Assembly: GCA_012267385.1 (NCBI GenBank)
Contig: JAAXGW010000042.1
Coordinates: 1 to 64,000, forward strand
DNA from: OMG group bacterium
GTDB taxonomy: Bacteria; Pseudomonadota; Gammaproteobacteria; Pseudomonadales; Azotimanducaceae
DNA length: 64,000 nt
Direction: 5' to 3'
Shown: in pieces, positions 7,680 through 17,700 of the stretch
Position numbering within the stretch: position 1 is the stretch's first letter
Layout: each line of letters opens with the position of its first letter
Translations under genes and position numbers: made by a program
Notes under the pieces: model-generated
The model's input: the letters and a program-made list of their open reading frames with translations, nothing else
What the model was told of the DNA's origin: nothing
The model's database searches: none

Positions 7680-9164
7680 CTAACCAAAACCCATTTCTTC
7701 AATGTCTACAGGAACTAATGGATATTGAATCCCTGCCCATTTTTGTACGACTCTTACGACTTGACAACAATATCCAAACTCATTATCATACCAAGCATAA
7801 ATCTGAACATGTTTACCGTCATCTGCAACGATTGTCGCTTGACCATCGACAATACATGCGTGTCGATTTCCTATAAAGTCTGACGAAACGACTTCTGATT
7901 CATGGGTATAGTCAATCTGCCTTTGCAAGGTCGAGAATAACGAAACATCGCGTAAATATCTCGTTACTTCGTCTTTATTCGTCTCAGACTCAAGCGTCAA
8001 ATTGAGTATCGCTAACGATACGTTTGGTAGAGGCACTCTAATTGCATTGCCTGTAAGACGTCCTTTTAGATGTGGTAAAAAACTCGCTACAGCTTTCGAT
8101 GCACCGGTTTCAGTGATCACCAGGTTTAACGGCGCTCCCCGACCACGACGATCTTTCTTGTGATAGTTGTCTGTTAAATTTTGATCTGGAGTATAGGCAT
8201 GTACGGTTTCCATATGACCGTATTCGATGCGGTACTTATTGTCCATTACTTTTAAAATGGGAACGATCGCATTCGTAGTACATGAACCTGCAGAGACAAT
8301 TTTTTGATCTGCTGACAATATATGCGAATTTATGCCCGATACTATATTCGGTACAGAACCTTTGGAGGGAGCTGTAACTATGACTCGATCAACGCCTTTT
8401 GCTTCTAAATGCTGACCTAATCCAACTTCATTCCTCCATACGCCCGTATTGTCAATTACTAAGGCGTTCTCAATACCGTATTGCTCGTAATCAATTTCGG
8501 CGGGATTAGTCGCATAAATGAAACGCACAACGTTTCCGTTAATGATGAGGCAGTTGTTTTCCCTGTCGACGCGAATCGTACCAGAAAAGTCCCCATGAAC
8601 GGAATCGTGGCGTAACAGTAAAGCACGTTTTTCGAGGTCGTTTTGCGTTGCAGGGCGTAGTACCACGGCTCTTAATCGCAATTGATCGCCACTACCAGTC
8701 TTCTCAATCAACAAACGAGCAAGTAAACGACCGATTCGACCAAAACCATAGAGTACGACATCCTGAGGCTTGGCTAATGGCTTCACATGTCTTCCAACCA
8801 CATGTCCGCACTGTTCTCTTGCGTAATCCTCCACTGTTGGAGGGTTTTCGCCATACTCGCATAAATTCATATGCTTGACAGTGAGTTGGCCCAAATCAAA
8901 ATGCGCCGGACCGCAATCTAATTCGGAAACCGCTTTGAGCATTGGGTATGTCTCAAATTCTGACAGTTCATTCTGTGCGGTTTGTCGGACAAACCGATGT
9001 GTGCTCATGATGTCGGTGACGCTCTTGTTGTATAACGCACGCCCGAATAGATAGGTAACTATGTTTTTACGATAAAGTTGCCCAATCATTGGAATCATTG
9101 CTTCCGCAAGTGCTTCGCGTTCTTTCCAATCTGGGAAATAATCGTCTAAATGGTCTAATGCCAA
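7680..9164 (-). CDS. gap: Glyceraldehyde-3-phosphate dehydrogenase, long form
   Basis: Oxidises glyceraldehyde-3-phosphate to 1,3-bisphosphoglycerate with NAD(P)+. At 494 residues it belongs to the long GAPDH group of pseudomonads and vibrios, with an N-terminal extension of about 130 residues starting near the DYFPDWKEREALAE segment. The nucleotide fold follows (VVLYGFGRIGRLLARLL), then the catalytic GSCTTNAIVP motif (Cys nucleophile), the HAYTPDQNLTDN loop and the C-terminal WYDNEFGY. In Pseudomonas this gene lies beside mfd, and the same neighbourhood occurs here except that the kor operon is placed between them. It is transcribed away from mfd. Confidence 0.9.
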   Translation of the reverse strand: MALDHLDDYFPDWKEREALAEAMIPMIGQLYRKNIVTYLFGRALYNKSVTDIMSTHRFVRQTAQNELSEFETYPMLKAVSELDCGPAHFDLGQLTVKHMNLCEYGENPPTVEDYAREQCGHVVGRHVKPLAKPQDVVLYGFGRIGRLLARLLIEKTGSGDQLRLRAVVLRPATQNDLEKRALLLRHDSVHGDFSGTIRVDRENNCLIINGNVVRFIYATNPAEIDYEQYGIENALVIDNTGVWRNEVGLGQHLEAKGVDRVIVTAPSKGSVPNIVSGINSHILSADQKIVSAGSCTTNAIVPILKVMDNKYRIEYGHMETVHAYTPDQNLTDNYHKKDRRGRGAPLNLVITETGASKAVASFLPHLKGRLTGNAIRVPLPNVSLAILNLTLESETNKDEVTRYLRDVSLFSTLQRQIDYTHESEVVSSDFIGNRHACIVDGQATIVADDGKHVQIYAWYDNEFGYCCQVVRVVQKWAGIQYPLVPVDIEEMGFG

Positions 9165-9331
9165 TGTACTTTCCTATGTAAATTAGTCACCTGTCCTATC
9201 CAAACAGCAAAAAAATAATATGCGCCCAACTGACTAACCCCCCAGCTCCAGTCATTCGAATAAAGATCAACGGTGAGAGTCGCGTAGCAATTTGTCTGTA
9301 AACCTTTCTAGTGATGTCTATTCAGCAAATT

Positions 9332-10387
9332 TCAACGCAGACTATCGTTGATTTGCTCTAGTTTCTCTACACCAGGACACAGGCTCTCCTGTTCTAAACC
9401 GTTAAAGGGTGTGTCAGACGTTCCTAAGATGTCGTGGCAATTTACCGCGTCTTCTTCGAGAAAGAGCAACCCAGTAGCTATCTCACCCTCCTCTTGAGCC
9501 TGTTGAACGTAGGTCAACGCAGAGACTCGGTCGTTGGGTTCGTAAGAGTCAGAGAGCTTGCGTAACTGTAGTTCAGATCCATCGTGCATCGGTACAGAAA
9601 TGGTAGTACCCTCCTCGTACTCGACGGTTATTTCATCTCGTGGCATTATCAAACTAGCATCGATCACTGGCTCAGTGTGATTGCGAACGTGGGTATAGCT
9701 CTTTGTGGAACCCTCGTGATTGTTGAACATTACACAAGGTGAGATCACATCAATGAAAGCAAAGCCCTTGTGAAGTACCGCAGCTTTAATTAAAGGTATT
9801 AGCTGCTGTTTGTCGCCGGAAAAGCTACGCGCAACGAAGCTTGCACCAAGCTGAATTGCTAGGCTAACTAAGTCAATCGGTGCATAGAGATTTGGAACTC
9901 CGCGTTTGCTGGTAGAGCCCCGGTCGTTCGTTGCAGAGAACTGCCCCTTGGTGAGTCCATAAGTCCCATTGTTATCAACGATATAGCACATATCGACTTT
10001 ACGTCGAATAATGTGCGCGAACTGACCGAGTCCTATCGAAGCACTATCGCCGTCGCCCGAGATACCAATGTATTTGAGCTCTTTGTTGGCTAAATATGCA
10101 CCAGTAGCTATCGATGGCATTCTCCCATGTACGGAGTTAAAGCCGTGTGCGTTCCCAAGAAAATAGCTCGGAGTCTTTGACGAACAGCCAATCCCCGACA
10201 CTTTGGCAAATTGATGTGGTGGAATCGACAACTCGTGGCAGGCTTGAATCACCGCCGCGCTCACGGAATCATGGCCACACCCTGCACAAAGCGTTGACAC
10301 GATTGCTTCATAGTCCCGCCGCGTCAGCCCTATTTCGTTTGTTTTCAATAGCGGATGTCGAGCTTTTGGTTTAGGTACGAAAGTCAT
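9332..10387 (-). CDS. korB: 2-oxoacid:ferredoxin oxidoreductase, beta subunit
   Basis: Thiamine-diphosphate subunit of a 2-oxoacid:ferredoxin oxidoreductase, which decarboxylates a 2-oxoacid such as 2-oxoglutarate to the acyl-CoA. Visible features are CAGCGHDSV (CxxC) near residue 35, a further Cys in SGIGCSSKTP, the ThDP/Mg motif GDGDSASIGLGQF with VDNNGTYGLTKGQ, and the later Cys in ISPCVMFNNH. These four cysteines are the usual [4Fe-4S] ligands. The 351 residues fit the KorB type. Its ATG overlaps the korA stop by 4 bases (ATGA), so expression is coupled. Substrate choice (2-oxoglutarate or another) cannot be fixed by eye. Confidence 0.9.
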   Translation of the reverse strand: MTFVPKPKARHPLLKTNEIGLTRRDYEAIVSTLCAGCGHDSVSAAVIQACHELSIPPHQFAKVSGIGCSSKTPSYFLGNAHGFNSVHGRMPSIATGAYLANKELKYIGISGDGDSASIGLGQFAHIIRRKVDMCYIVDNNGTYGLTKGQFSATNDRGSTSKRGVPNLYAPIDLVSLAIQLGASFVARSFSGDKQQLIPLIKAAVLHKGFAFIDVISPCVMFNNHEGSTKSYTHVRNHTEPVIDASLIMPRDEITVEYEEGTTISVPMHDGSELQLRKLSDSYEPNDRVSALTYVQQAQEEGEIATGLLFLEEDAVNCHDILGTSDTPFNGLEQESLCPGVEKLEQINDSLR

Positions 10388-12207
10388 GATTCCACCTCTC
10401 TCAATCGAGGTAACTTGTTGACGACATAGTGCTCAGTCACTTCATCGACTATGTAATCCGCAGAAATCGAAAATCCACCGTAATACAGAATCGAAACAAA
10501 CTTCTTGGGATCAATTCCTAAGTCGAACGACAGGAGTGATTTCATTTGTGCGTCGCGATTCTGTTCCACCAAAAAGATTTTCTCGTGCGCGTCAATAAAT
10601 TCAGCCACCTCCGGTCCAAAAGGATAACTCCGAATACGAAGCGAGTTCAAAGTAATCCCGTTTTCGTCCAACAACCCTAACGACTCGTTCATGGGTGTAG
10701 TGGTCGTACCAAAGTAAATAATTCCCGCACGACCGTTTCGATGTTCGACTTCTGACGAAGGCATGAGACTGCGGATCGTTTCCCATTTTTTGTTGAGACG
10801 GTCCATGTTGTTTATATAACTCTGGGCATCTTCGGTGTATACCGCCCACTCGTTCCTAGATGATCCACGTGTAAAGAACGATCCTTTTGAGGGATGCGTT
10901 CCTGGTAGGGTTCGGTAACCTATTCCGTCTCCATCAACATCCACGTATCGACCGTATCGTTCAATTTGTTCTAGATCCTCGAAATCGAGAACTTTACCTC
11001 GATCATATTGCCGCGAGTCGTCCCATTGAAACGGATCGGAAAGTGTTTGATTCATACCTAGTTCAAGGTCGGTCATGACAATCACAGGCGATTGAATACG
11101 TTCAGCTAAATCAAATGCGTCCGCCGCGAAATCAAAACACTCCTTAGGAGTTGCGGGAAGAAGTATCGGATGCTTTGTATCACCATGTGACGCAAATGCT
11201 ACGCTCAAAAGGTCTGATTGTTGGGTTCGCGTCGGCATGCCAGTTGACGGGCCTGCGCGCTGCACGTCAAACACCACAGCGGGTACTTCAGCAAAGTAAG
11301 CTAACCCTAGAAACTCGTTCATCAAAGAAATTCCGGGACCACTGGTAGCGGTGAAAGCACGCGCGCCGTTCCACCCAGCTCCTATTACCATTCCGATCGC
11401 CGACAGCTCGTCCTCAGCTTGAATGATGGCAAAATTTTTCTTTTTAGTTTTGGGATCAACACGTAGCCTCGAAGCATGCTTTTCAAAAGTGTCCGCTACA
11501 GATGTTGAAGGTGTGATAGGATACCAAGCACATAACGTTGCGCCACCATAAATCGCGCCAAGCGCAGCCGCTTCATTTCCGTCAACGAGTATTCGATCTC
11601 CAACTAGGTCAGCCCTCTTAACTTGTATCTCCATTGGGCATGGCAGATATTTCAGAACATAGTTTCGGCCCAGTTCCAATGCTCGAATATTGGGCTGAAT
11701 GAGTTTATCTTTGCCACGATATTGGGAAGCAACCATACTTGTAAGGACATCAAACTCCATATCGAGCAATGCAGAGAGAGACCCGACATACACGATATTT
11801 TTGAATAACTGACGTTGTTTCGGATCCGAAAATTCTGAAAGGATTAACTTGGTAATTGGAATTCCGATCTCGTGCACGTCATCACGATAGAGTTCCCGTG
11901 GGCGACCACGAGTACTGTCGTATATTAGATAGCCACCGCTTTCGAGTCTGTTGACGTCTTCCTTATATGTTTCCGCATTCATCGCGACCATGATGTCCAC
12001 TTTGTCTCGGCGACCAAAATATTCACGTGAAGACGCTCGTACTTCGAACCAGGTAGGAAGCCCTTGAATGTTTGAAGGAAATATGTTCCTTGTTGTTACG
12101 GGAATCCCCATCCGAAACAACGCTTTGGCGAACATTCCATTCGCACTAGCCGAACCTGAGCCATTGACATTCGCAAAACGAATGACAAACTCGTTGAATG
12201 AAGTCAT
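10384..12207 (-). CDS. korA: 2-oxoacid:ferredoxin oxidoreductase, fused gamma-alpha subunit
   Basis: The 607 residues comprise an N-terminal gamma domain (about 1-190, beginning with RFANVNGSGSASANGMFAKAL) and a C-terminal alpha domain from about 215. The alpha domain carries the YPITPSTSVAD motif, TSGPGISLMNEFLGLAY and QRAGPSTGMPTRTQQSD, all hallmarks of KorA/VorB-type alpha subunits. It binds CoA and substrate together with KorB. The gene overlaps its neighbours by 4 bases on both sides, making a strict three-gene operon. Family knowledge says such enzymes reduce ferredoxin; here the adjacent flavoprotein carries ferredoxin-like clusters and is the obvious electron partner. Confidence 0.9.
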   Translation of the reverse strand: MTSFNEFVIRFANVNGSGSASANGMFAKALFRMGIPVTTRNIFPSNIQGLPTWFEVRASSREYFGRRDKVDIMVAMNAETYKEDVNRLESGGYLIYDSTRGRPRELYRDDVHEIGIPITKLILSEFSDPKQRQLFKNIVYVGSLSALLDMEFDVLTSMVASQYRGKDKLIQPNIRALELGRNYVLKYLPCPMEIQVKRADLVGDRILVDGNEAAALGAIYGGATLCAWYPITPSTSVADTFEKHASRLRVDPKTKKKNFAIIQAEDELSAIGMVIGAGWNGARAFTATSGPGISLMNEFLGLAYFAEVPAVVFDVQRAGPSTGMPTRTQQSDLLSVAFASHGDTKHPILLPATPKECFDFAADAFDLAERIQSPVIVMTDLELGMNQTLSDPFQWDDSRQYDRGKVLDFEDLEQIERYGRYVDVDGDGIGYRTLPGTHPSKGSFFTRGSSRNEWAVYTEDAQSYINNMDRLNKKWETIRSLMPSSEVEHRNGRAGIIYFGTTTTPMNESLGLLDENGITLNSLRIRSYPFGPEVAEFIDAHEKIFLVEQNRDAQMKSLLSFDLGIDPKKFVSILYYGGFSISADYIVDEVTEHYVVNKLPRLREVES

Positions 12208-13997
12208 TCAGCGTAGCTACTGAGTTGTGGTATGTGAATGATTGATTTTTGCATGTCCCACGCATTCGTCGGACACCGTTCCGCGCAAAGACCACAGTGC
12301 AAGCACAGATCTTCGTCTTTCACCATGACTCGATTAGTAGGTAGCGTTTCCGACACGTATAGGTCTTGATCTAAGGTTTCCGCTGGAGCGGTCAAAGCTG
12401 TACGTAATTCTGCTTCAGGTGCATTGGGCGTAAATGTAATGCAGTCCATGGGACAAATATCGACACACGCGTCGCACTCAATACAGAGTTTCTCCGTAAA
12501 CACAGTCTGGACATCGCAGTTCAAGCACCGCTGTGCTTCTTTGAAACCGAGGTCTTCATCAAAACCCAGCTCAACTTCGACTTTGATATTGTCCAAAGAG
12601 CGCTTCAGATCAGCGTGTGGTACGATATGTCGTTGGGATGGATCGTGTTCTGCATCATAACTCCACTCATGAATACCCATCTTTTGACTGATAAGGTTTA
12701 CCGCCTCCGGTGGCCGGTCGTGTTTTGGGTCTTTGCCTTGACAGAATAGATGTATGGAGATCGCTGCCTTGTGTGCGTGCGCAGAAGCCCAAATGATATT
12801 TTCTGGTCCGAAAGCCGAATCTCCACCAAAAAAAATCTTCTCGTGGGTAGACTGGAGTGAGTCCTCATCAATAACGGGACAATCCCACTTGTCAAACTCG
12901 ATTCCAAGATCTCGTTCGATCCAGGGGCAATGATTTTCTTGTCCTATAGCCATCAAAATGTGATTGGCTTCGATGAACACGTCAGGTTCCCCTGTGGGGA
13001 CATATTTGAGTCGACCGTCAGCTTCGATAGGTTTCACGCGTCCGAAAACTACACCCTTCAATTTCCCGTTTTCGTGAACAAATTCCTTTGGCGGTCGATT
13101 ATTTAGGATTGGGATACCTTCGGCCATCGCGTCCTCTTTTTCCCAGTCGCTGGCTTTCATTACATCGAATGCCGAACGAACCACGACTGTTACACACTCC
13201 GCACCCAGTCGGTTGGAAGTGCGACAACAATCCATTGCTGTGTTTCCTCCTCCCATGACAATGACTTTACCAGAGATCGAAGTTGTGTGCCCAAAAGCTA
13301 CACTAGAAAGCCAATCTATCCCAATAGATATATGCTTACTCACCTCTTTTCGACCCGGTAAATCTAAGTCTCGCCCGCGTGGAGCTCCTGTTCCGACAAA
13401 GTATGCATCATAATCCATATCGAGCATCTCTTTCATGCTCGAAATTTCGTAGTTGTAGCGGGCATTTACACCCATATTTACTATAAGATCGACCTCTTCT
13501 TCGAGAACATCCTTCGGCAACCGAAACGCAGGAATTTGACTTCGCATCATTCCTCCCCCGCCTGGATCTCGATCAAACATATCAATCGTGTACCCAAGAG
13601 GTAACAAATCCCGTGCGACCGCTAAAGAAGCTGGACCTGCACCAAGTAACGCAATTCGCTTCCCATTTTTCTTTTTGGGTACCTTTGGAAGATAAGGAGT
13701 TATGTCTCCCTTATGATCTGCTGCGACCCGCTTCAATCGACAGATGGCAACGGGTTTTTCTTCAGTTCTAACGCGGCGACAAGCTGGTTCACAGGGACGA
13801 TCGCAAGTTCTGCCCAATATCCCGGGAAACACGTTGGATTCCCAATTGATCATGTAAGCTTCGGTGTATCTCTCCTGTGCGATGAGCCTTATGTATTCAG
13901 GTACTGGTGTATGAGCGGGGCACGCCCATTGGCAGTCTACTACTTTATGAAAGTAGTTTGGGTCGCGAATATCAGTCGGTTGCATTTGCTCGATCAC
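12204..13997 (-). CDS. GltD-like FAD/NAD(P) oxidoreductase with ferredoxin domain
   Basis: A flavoprotein of 597 residues. The N-terminal cysteine cluster (DCQWACPAHTPVPEY, then CDRPCEPACRR) is the [4Fe-4S] region of glutamate synthase small subunits. It is followed by the FAD site GAGPAS near 117 and the NAD(P) site VMGGGNTAMDC. The last 100 residues add two further [4Fe-4S] motifs (CIECDACVDICP and CLHCGLCAERCP). No glutamate synthase large subunit is nearby. It is first in the kor operon and overlaps korA by 4 bases, so it most likely moves electrons between KorAB and NAD(P)H. Direction and possible bifurcation are unknown. Confidence 0.85.
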   Translation of the reverse strand: MIEQMQPTDIRDPNYFHKVVDCQWACPAHTPVPEYIRLIAQERYTEAYMINWESNVFPGILGRTCDRPCEPACRRVRTEEKPVAICRLKRVAADHKGDITPYLPKVPKKKNGKRIALLGAGPASLAVARDLLPLGYTIDMFDRDPGGGGMMRSQIPAFRLPKDVLEEEVDLIVNMGVNARYNYEISSMKEMLDMDYDAYFVGTGAPRGRDLDLPGRKEVSKHISIGIDWLSSVAFGHTTSISGKVIVMGGGNTAMDCCRTSNRLGAECVTVVVRSAFDVMKASDWEKEDAMAEGIPILNNRPPKEFVHENGKLKGVVFGRVKPIEADGRLKYVPTGEPDVFIEANHILMAIGQENHCPWIERDLGIEFDKWDCPVIDEDSLQSTHEKIFFGGDSAFGPENIIWASAHAHKAAISIHLFCQGKDPKHDRPPEAVNLISQKMGIHEWSYDAEHDPSQRHIVPHADLKRSLDNIKVEVELGFDEDLGFKEAQRCLNCDVQTVFTEKLCIECDACVDICPMDCITFTPNAPEAELRTALTAPAETLDQDLYVSETLPTNRVMVKDEDLCLHCGLCAERCPTNAWDMQKSIIHIPQLSSYAE

Positions 13998-14758
13998 CTA
14001 AACATGATCAATAACGGAGGATTGTGTGAGGGTACTGCGGAAGAAGCGTTCGGTAGTGAGAAAACTAACAGTTAGTTAATACGAGTTAAATGTGTGCGAA
14101 AAGTGTTTTCTATAGTAGACCTAGATTTTACCAATTTGTTCAACTTTAAAGCTAGCCACGAATTGCGATTTTTCGACAGAAAACAATGATTTACAGAAAA
14201 TATTGCGGATTCCTCGGTACTCTGACCGAATACATTTGAACCCGTTTGATAGTTTGCATTGAGAGTTTTTCTCGATGTACATGCATCGTAGAAAATTAAC
14301 AGACCTCCTTTGAATATCGATTTGTCAATCGACATTTGGCTCAGGTATTCCCCTCTCATCTCTGATCCGATATTGGTATCGCTCAATGAGCGGACCGATT
14401 CAGTAGCACACCAAAATGTGACTAACATAAAACATTATGTATTTATATTATCTTACTTGTAGTAGTTAATATCGTAAGAGTTTGAATTGCAAGCTTTCAA
14501 ATAATGACTCATCGTTTTCATAGGCTCATTCACCTTGTTCACACAATTTGCTTGTGTTAAGTGTTCTTGCTCCATGGCCAACGCGTTATGGGGTCGAGTG
14601 GGACAAACTACTGTTTGCGTGATACATAAAATTTGACCTCATAGCTTTATCCTTGATCTTGTCTATTTTGGTCAAGATTTGCAAGTCGTTTACTACGGTA
14701 TTTCACCCAAATTTCCCAAGTTTTAAGTCCGCCCAAAAGTCTGGATCGCAATTCTTTT
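13998..14758. other. Divergent intergenic region between the kor operon and mfd (761 bp)
   Basis: This long spacer must hold the promoters for the kor operon (leftward) and mfd (rightward). It is AT-rich with stretches such as TATTTATATTATC near 14440. I see no RNA gene. An open frame at 14072-14428 on the minus strand has no ribosome site and an unlikely composition. An imperfect inverted repeat (CTTGATC...GGTCAAG, about 14653-14677) precedes mfd. No convincing regulatory site was found. Confidence 0.4.
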
Positions 14759-17700
14759 TTGCGAATTCCACCGAAAGAACAATCTACCATTTGGACTCAT
14801 TGCTTCGGTAGCACCGGGGCAGAAGCGTTGGCATCTCTCATTGCCGCCAATCCTCGTCCATATGTATTCGTATCACTCAGTGTCGAACAAGCGTATGAGG
14901 TACAAGCACAACTCTCTTTTTTTACATCGGATGTATCGGTACGACAGTTTCCAGCACACGAAACTCTACCTTATGACATTTTTTCTCCCTCGGGAGACAT
15001 TATTTCGCAACGACTAACCACGCTTTACGATCTACCTTCAATCACAAATGGAATCATCGTCGTACCTATTCAGACACTGCTTCAACGTATTCCACCTCGC
15101 GACTACATTCTTCCTCGTATGTTTCTATTGTCAGAAGGTGAAGAACTAGCTTTCGAGTCGTTGTTGGAACAACTTGTTCAAACTGGATACAGGAAAGTAG
15201 AAACCGTTTATGAACACGGCGAATTTGCAGTACGAGGTTCGCTACTTGATTTCTTTCCGATGGGAACTTTCCATCCCATTCGAATTGACTTTTTCGATGA
15301 GGTCGTTGAAAGCGTTCGTTCCTTCGATCCAGATACGCAACGGAGCGTCGACCAACTGAAGGATGTTCAAGTCATGCCCGCACACGAGTACCCTCTCGAT
15401 GAAGCAGCGATAGGACGTTTTCGGCAATCCTGGAATGCTACATTTCCAGCAGTTGAACGTCAATCACCAGTATATCAAGACATCAGTGATGGTAAGGCAG
15501 TTGAAGGTATTGAGTGCTACCTACCGCTGTTTTTTGACACCATGCACACCTTATTCGATTATTTGCCTACAAGCTCTGTCCTGGTTGTCGCTGATCAGGT
15601 GATAGAACAAGCCGAAGAGTTTCTTAGCGATGTACAACGCCGGTTTGAAACCCACCGCATGGAAATCTTACGACCTTTGCTACCACCTAACAAACTGTTT
15701 TTGTCTACCGAGCAACTGTGCAGTTTTTGGAACAAGTACCCTCGAATACAACTACAAAAAGACAAAACCAAAAGAAAACACTCTGTTTCCGTAGGTGGTT
15801 TCGAGCTTCCGGACATCTCACTTGACGCTCGACGAAGTGAACCGGCCAGAAAAGCTCGAGATTTCATTGCAAATTTATCTGTTCCTGTGCTGGTGACGGC
15901 TGATACTAAGGGAAGGCTTCAACACGTTCAAGACGTTCTTGGACGCATGCAAATTCCAACTTCCTACGTTTCGTCATACGACGAATTTTTAGAACAGCAC
16001 GCTGGTACTTTCGTAACCATTGGGCAGTTTCAAGAAGGGCTTTGGAATTCCGAACATGTGATCCTTACGGAGACTCAACTTTTCGGCGAGCGCGCCGAGA
16101 CTACGAGACAACGCTCACGCCAGAAGGCGTTCGATCCTGACACGATTATCCGCAATCTCACGGAACTGAAGCCGGGAGATCCAGTTGTACACATCGATCA
16201 TGGGGTCGGCCGGTACGTAGGTATGGAAACACTCTCGTTCCGTGCTGAAATAACAGACTTCGTGACGATTGAATATGCTGATAAAGACCGGTTGTATATA
16301 CCAATCTCATCCCTTGACTTGATCTCAAGGTATACCGGTGTCGAAGCTGATCATGCACCCTTACACAAACTAGGATCTGATGCTTGGGCCAAATTAAAGC
16401 ATCGCGCAGCCAAGAAGATCTACGACGTTGCCGTCGAATTGTTAAGTATCTATGCACGACGCAAAGCCACCCAGTCTGTTTCGTTTCCGAATACCGATAC
16501 TGATTTCGAAAAGTTTTGCGATGAGTGCGAGTTTGAACTGACTGTCGATCAAGCTGAAACAACCGATAAGATTCTTGAAGATCTACAGAGTCCTCGCGCC
16601 ACTGATCGACTGGTTTGTGGAGATGTCGGATTTGGAAAAACCGAAGTCGCGATGCGCGCCGCGTTCCACGTTGTACAGGCCGGTTTTCAAGTCATCGTCT
16701 TAGTCCCAACTACCATACTCGCACAACAACACTATGAGACGTTCACGAATCGATTCGCGAATTGGCCGCACGTTATCGAATTGATGTCTCGTTTTCGGAC
16801 TGACCACGAAATTAAATTGATAAGTGAACGAATTTCAGCTGGATCTGTGGACATTGTCATTGGCACGCACAAGCTTCTTCGTACCAAGGTTGACTTTAAA
16901 AGTTTAGGCTTACTCATTATCGACGAAGAACATCGGTTCGGGGTCCGTGATAAAGAGCGAATTAAGAACTTTAAAGCCGAAGTCGACACCATCACTCTTA
17001 CCGCGACTCCCATTCCACGTACTTTAAATCTGTCTATGGGTGGTTTGCGAGATCTCTCTCTCATTACCACACCACCGGCAAATCGACTTGCTGTAAAGAC
17101 GTTCGTCGTTCCTTACAACCCTGTGGTTGTTTCCGATGCGATCAGTCGAGAGCTAGCACGTGGCGGTCAGGTCTTTTACCTACACAACAAAGTTCAAACC
17201 ATTCATAACGCGTATGAGGGAATCAAACATTTAGTACCTCACGCTCGTGTCGACATTGGCCACGGACAGATGAAAAAACGCGAACTTGAAAGGGTAATGT
17301 CCGACTTTTATCACCGTAAGAGCAATGTGTTGGTTTGTACTACGATCATCGAAAGCGGTATTGATATCCCAAACGCAAACACGATCATCATCGATCGTGC
17401 GGATAAATTCGGGTTAGCACAATTGCACCAGTTGCGGGGCCGTGTGGGTCGTTCCACGCGCCAAGCCTATGCATACCTTTTAACACCAGACGACGATGTA
17501 ATATTCACGGTGGACGCGAAGCAGAGACTAGACGCGATCGTTAAGTCCGATGACCTTGGCAGTGGTTTCTCGCTCTCCATGCACGACCTAGAGATCCGTG
17601 GAGCTGGTGAAATCCTAGGACAACAACAACATGGCCAGTTAGAATCCATCGGGTTCACGTTGTACATGCAAATGCTGAATCACACGGTCGACACGATCAA

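Noticed and set aside
14072..14428. Open frame of 118 codons on the minus strand upstream of mfd
   Set aside because: No ribosome site, unlikely composition and no recognisable domain; it lies in a divergent promoter region.
16158..16562. Minus-strand open frame inside mfd
   Set aside because: Antisense of a conserved gene with no supporting signal.
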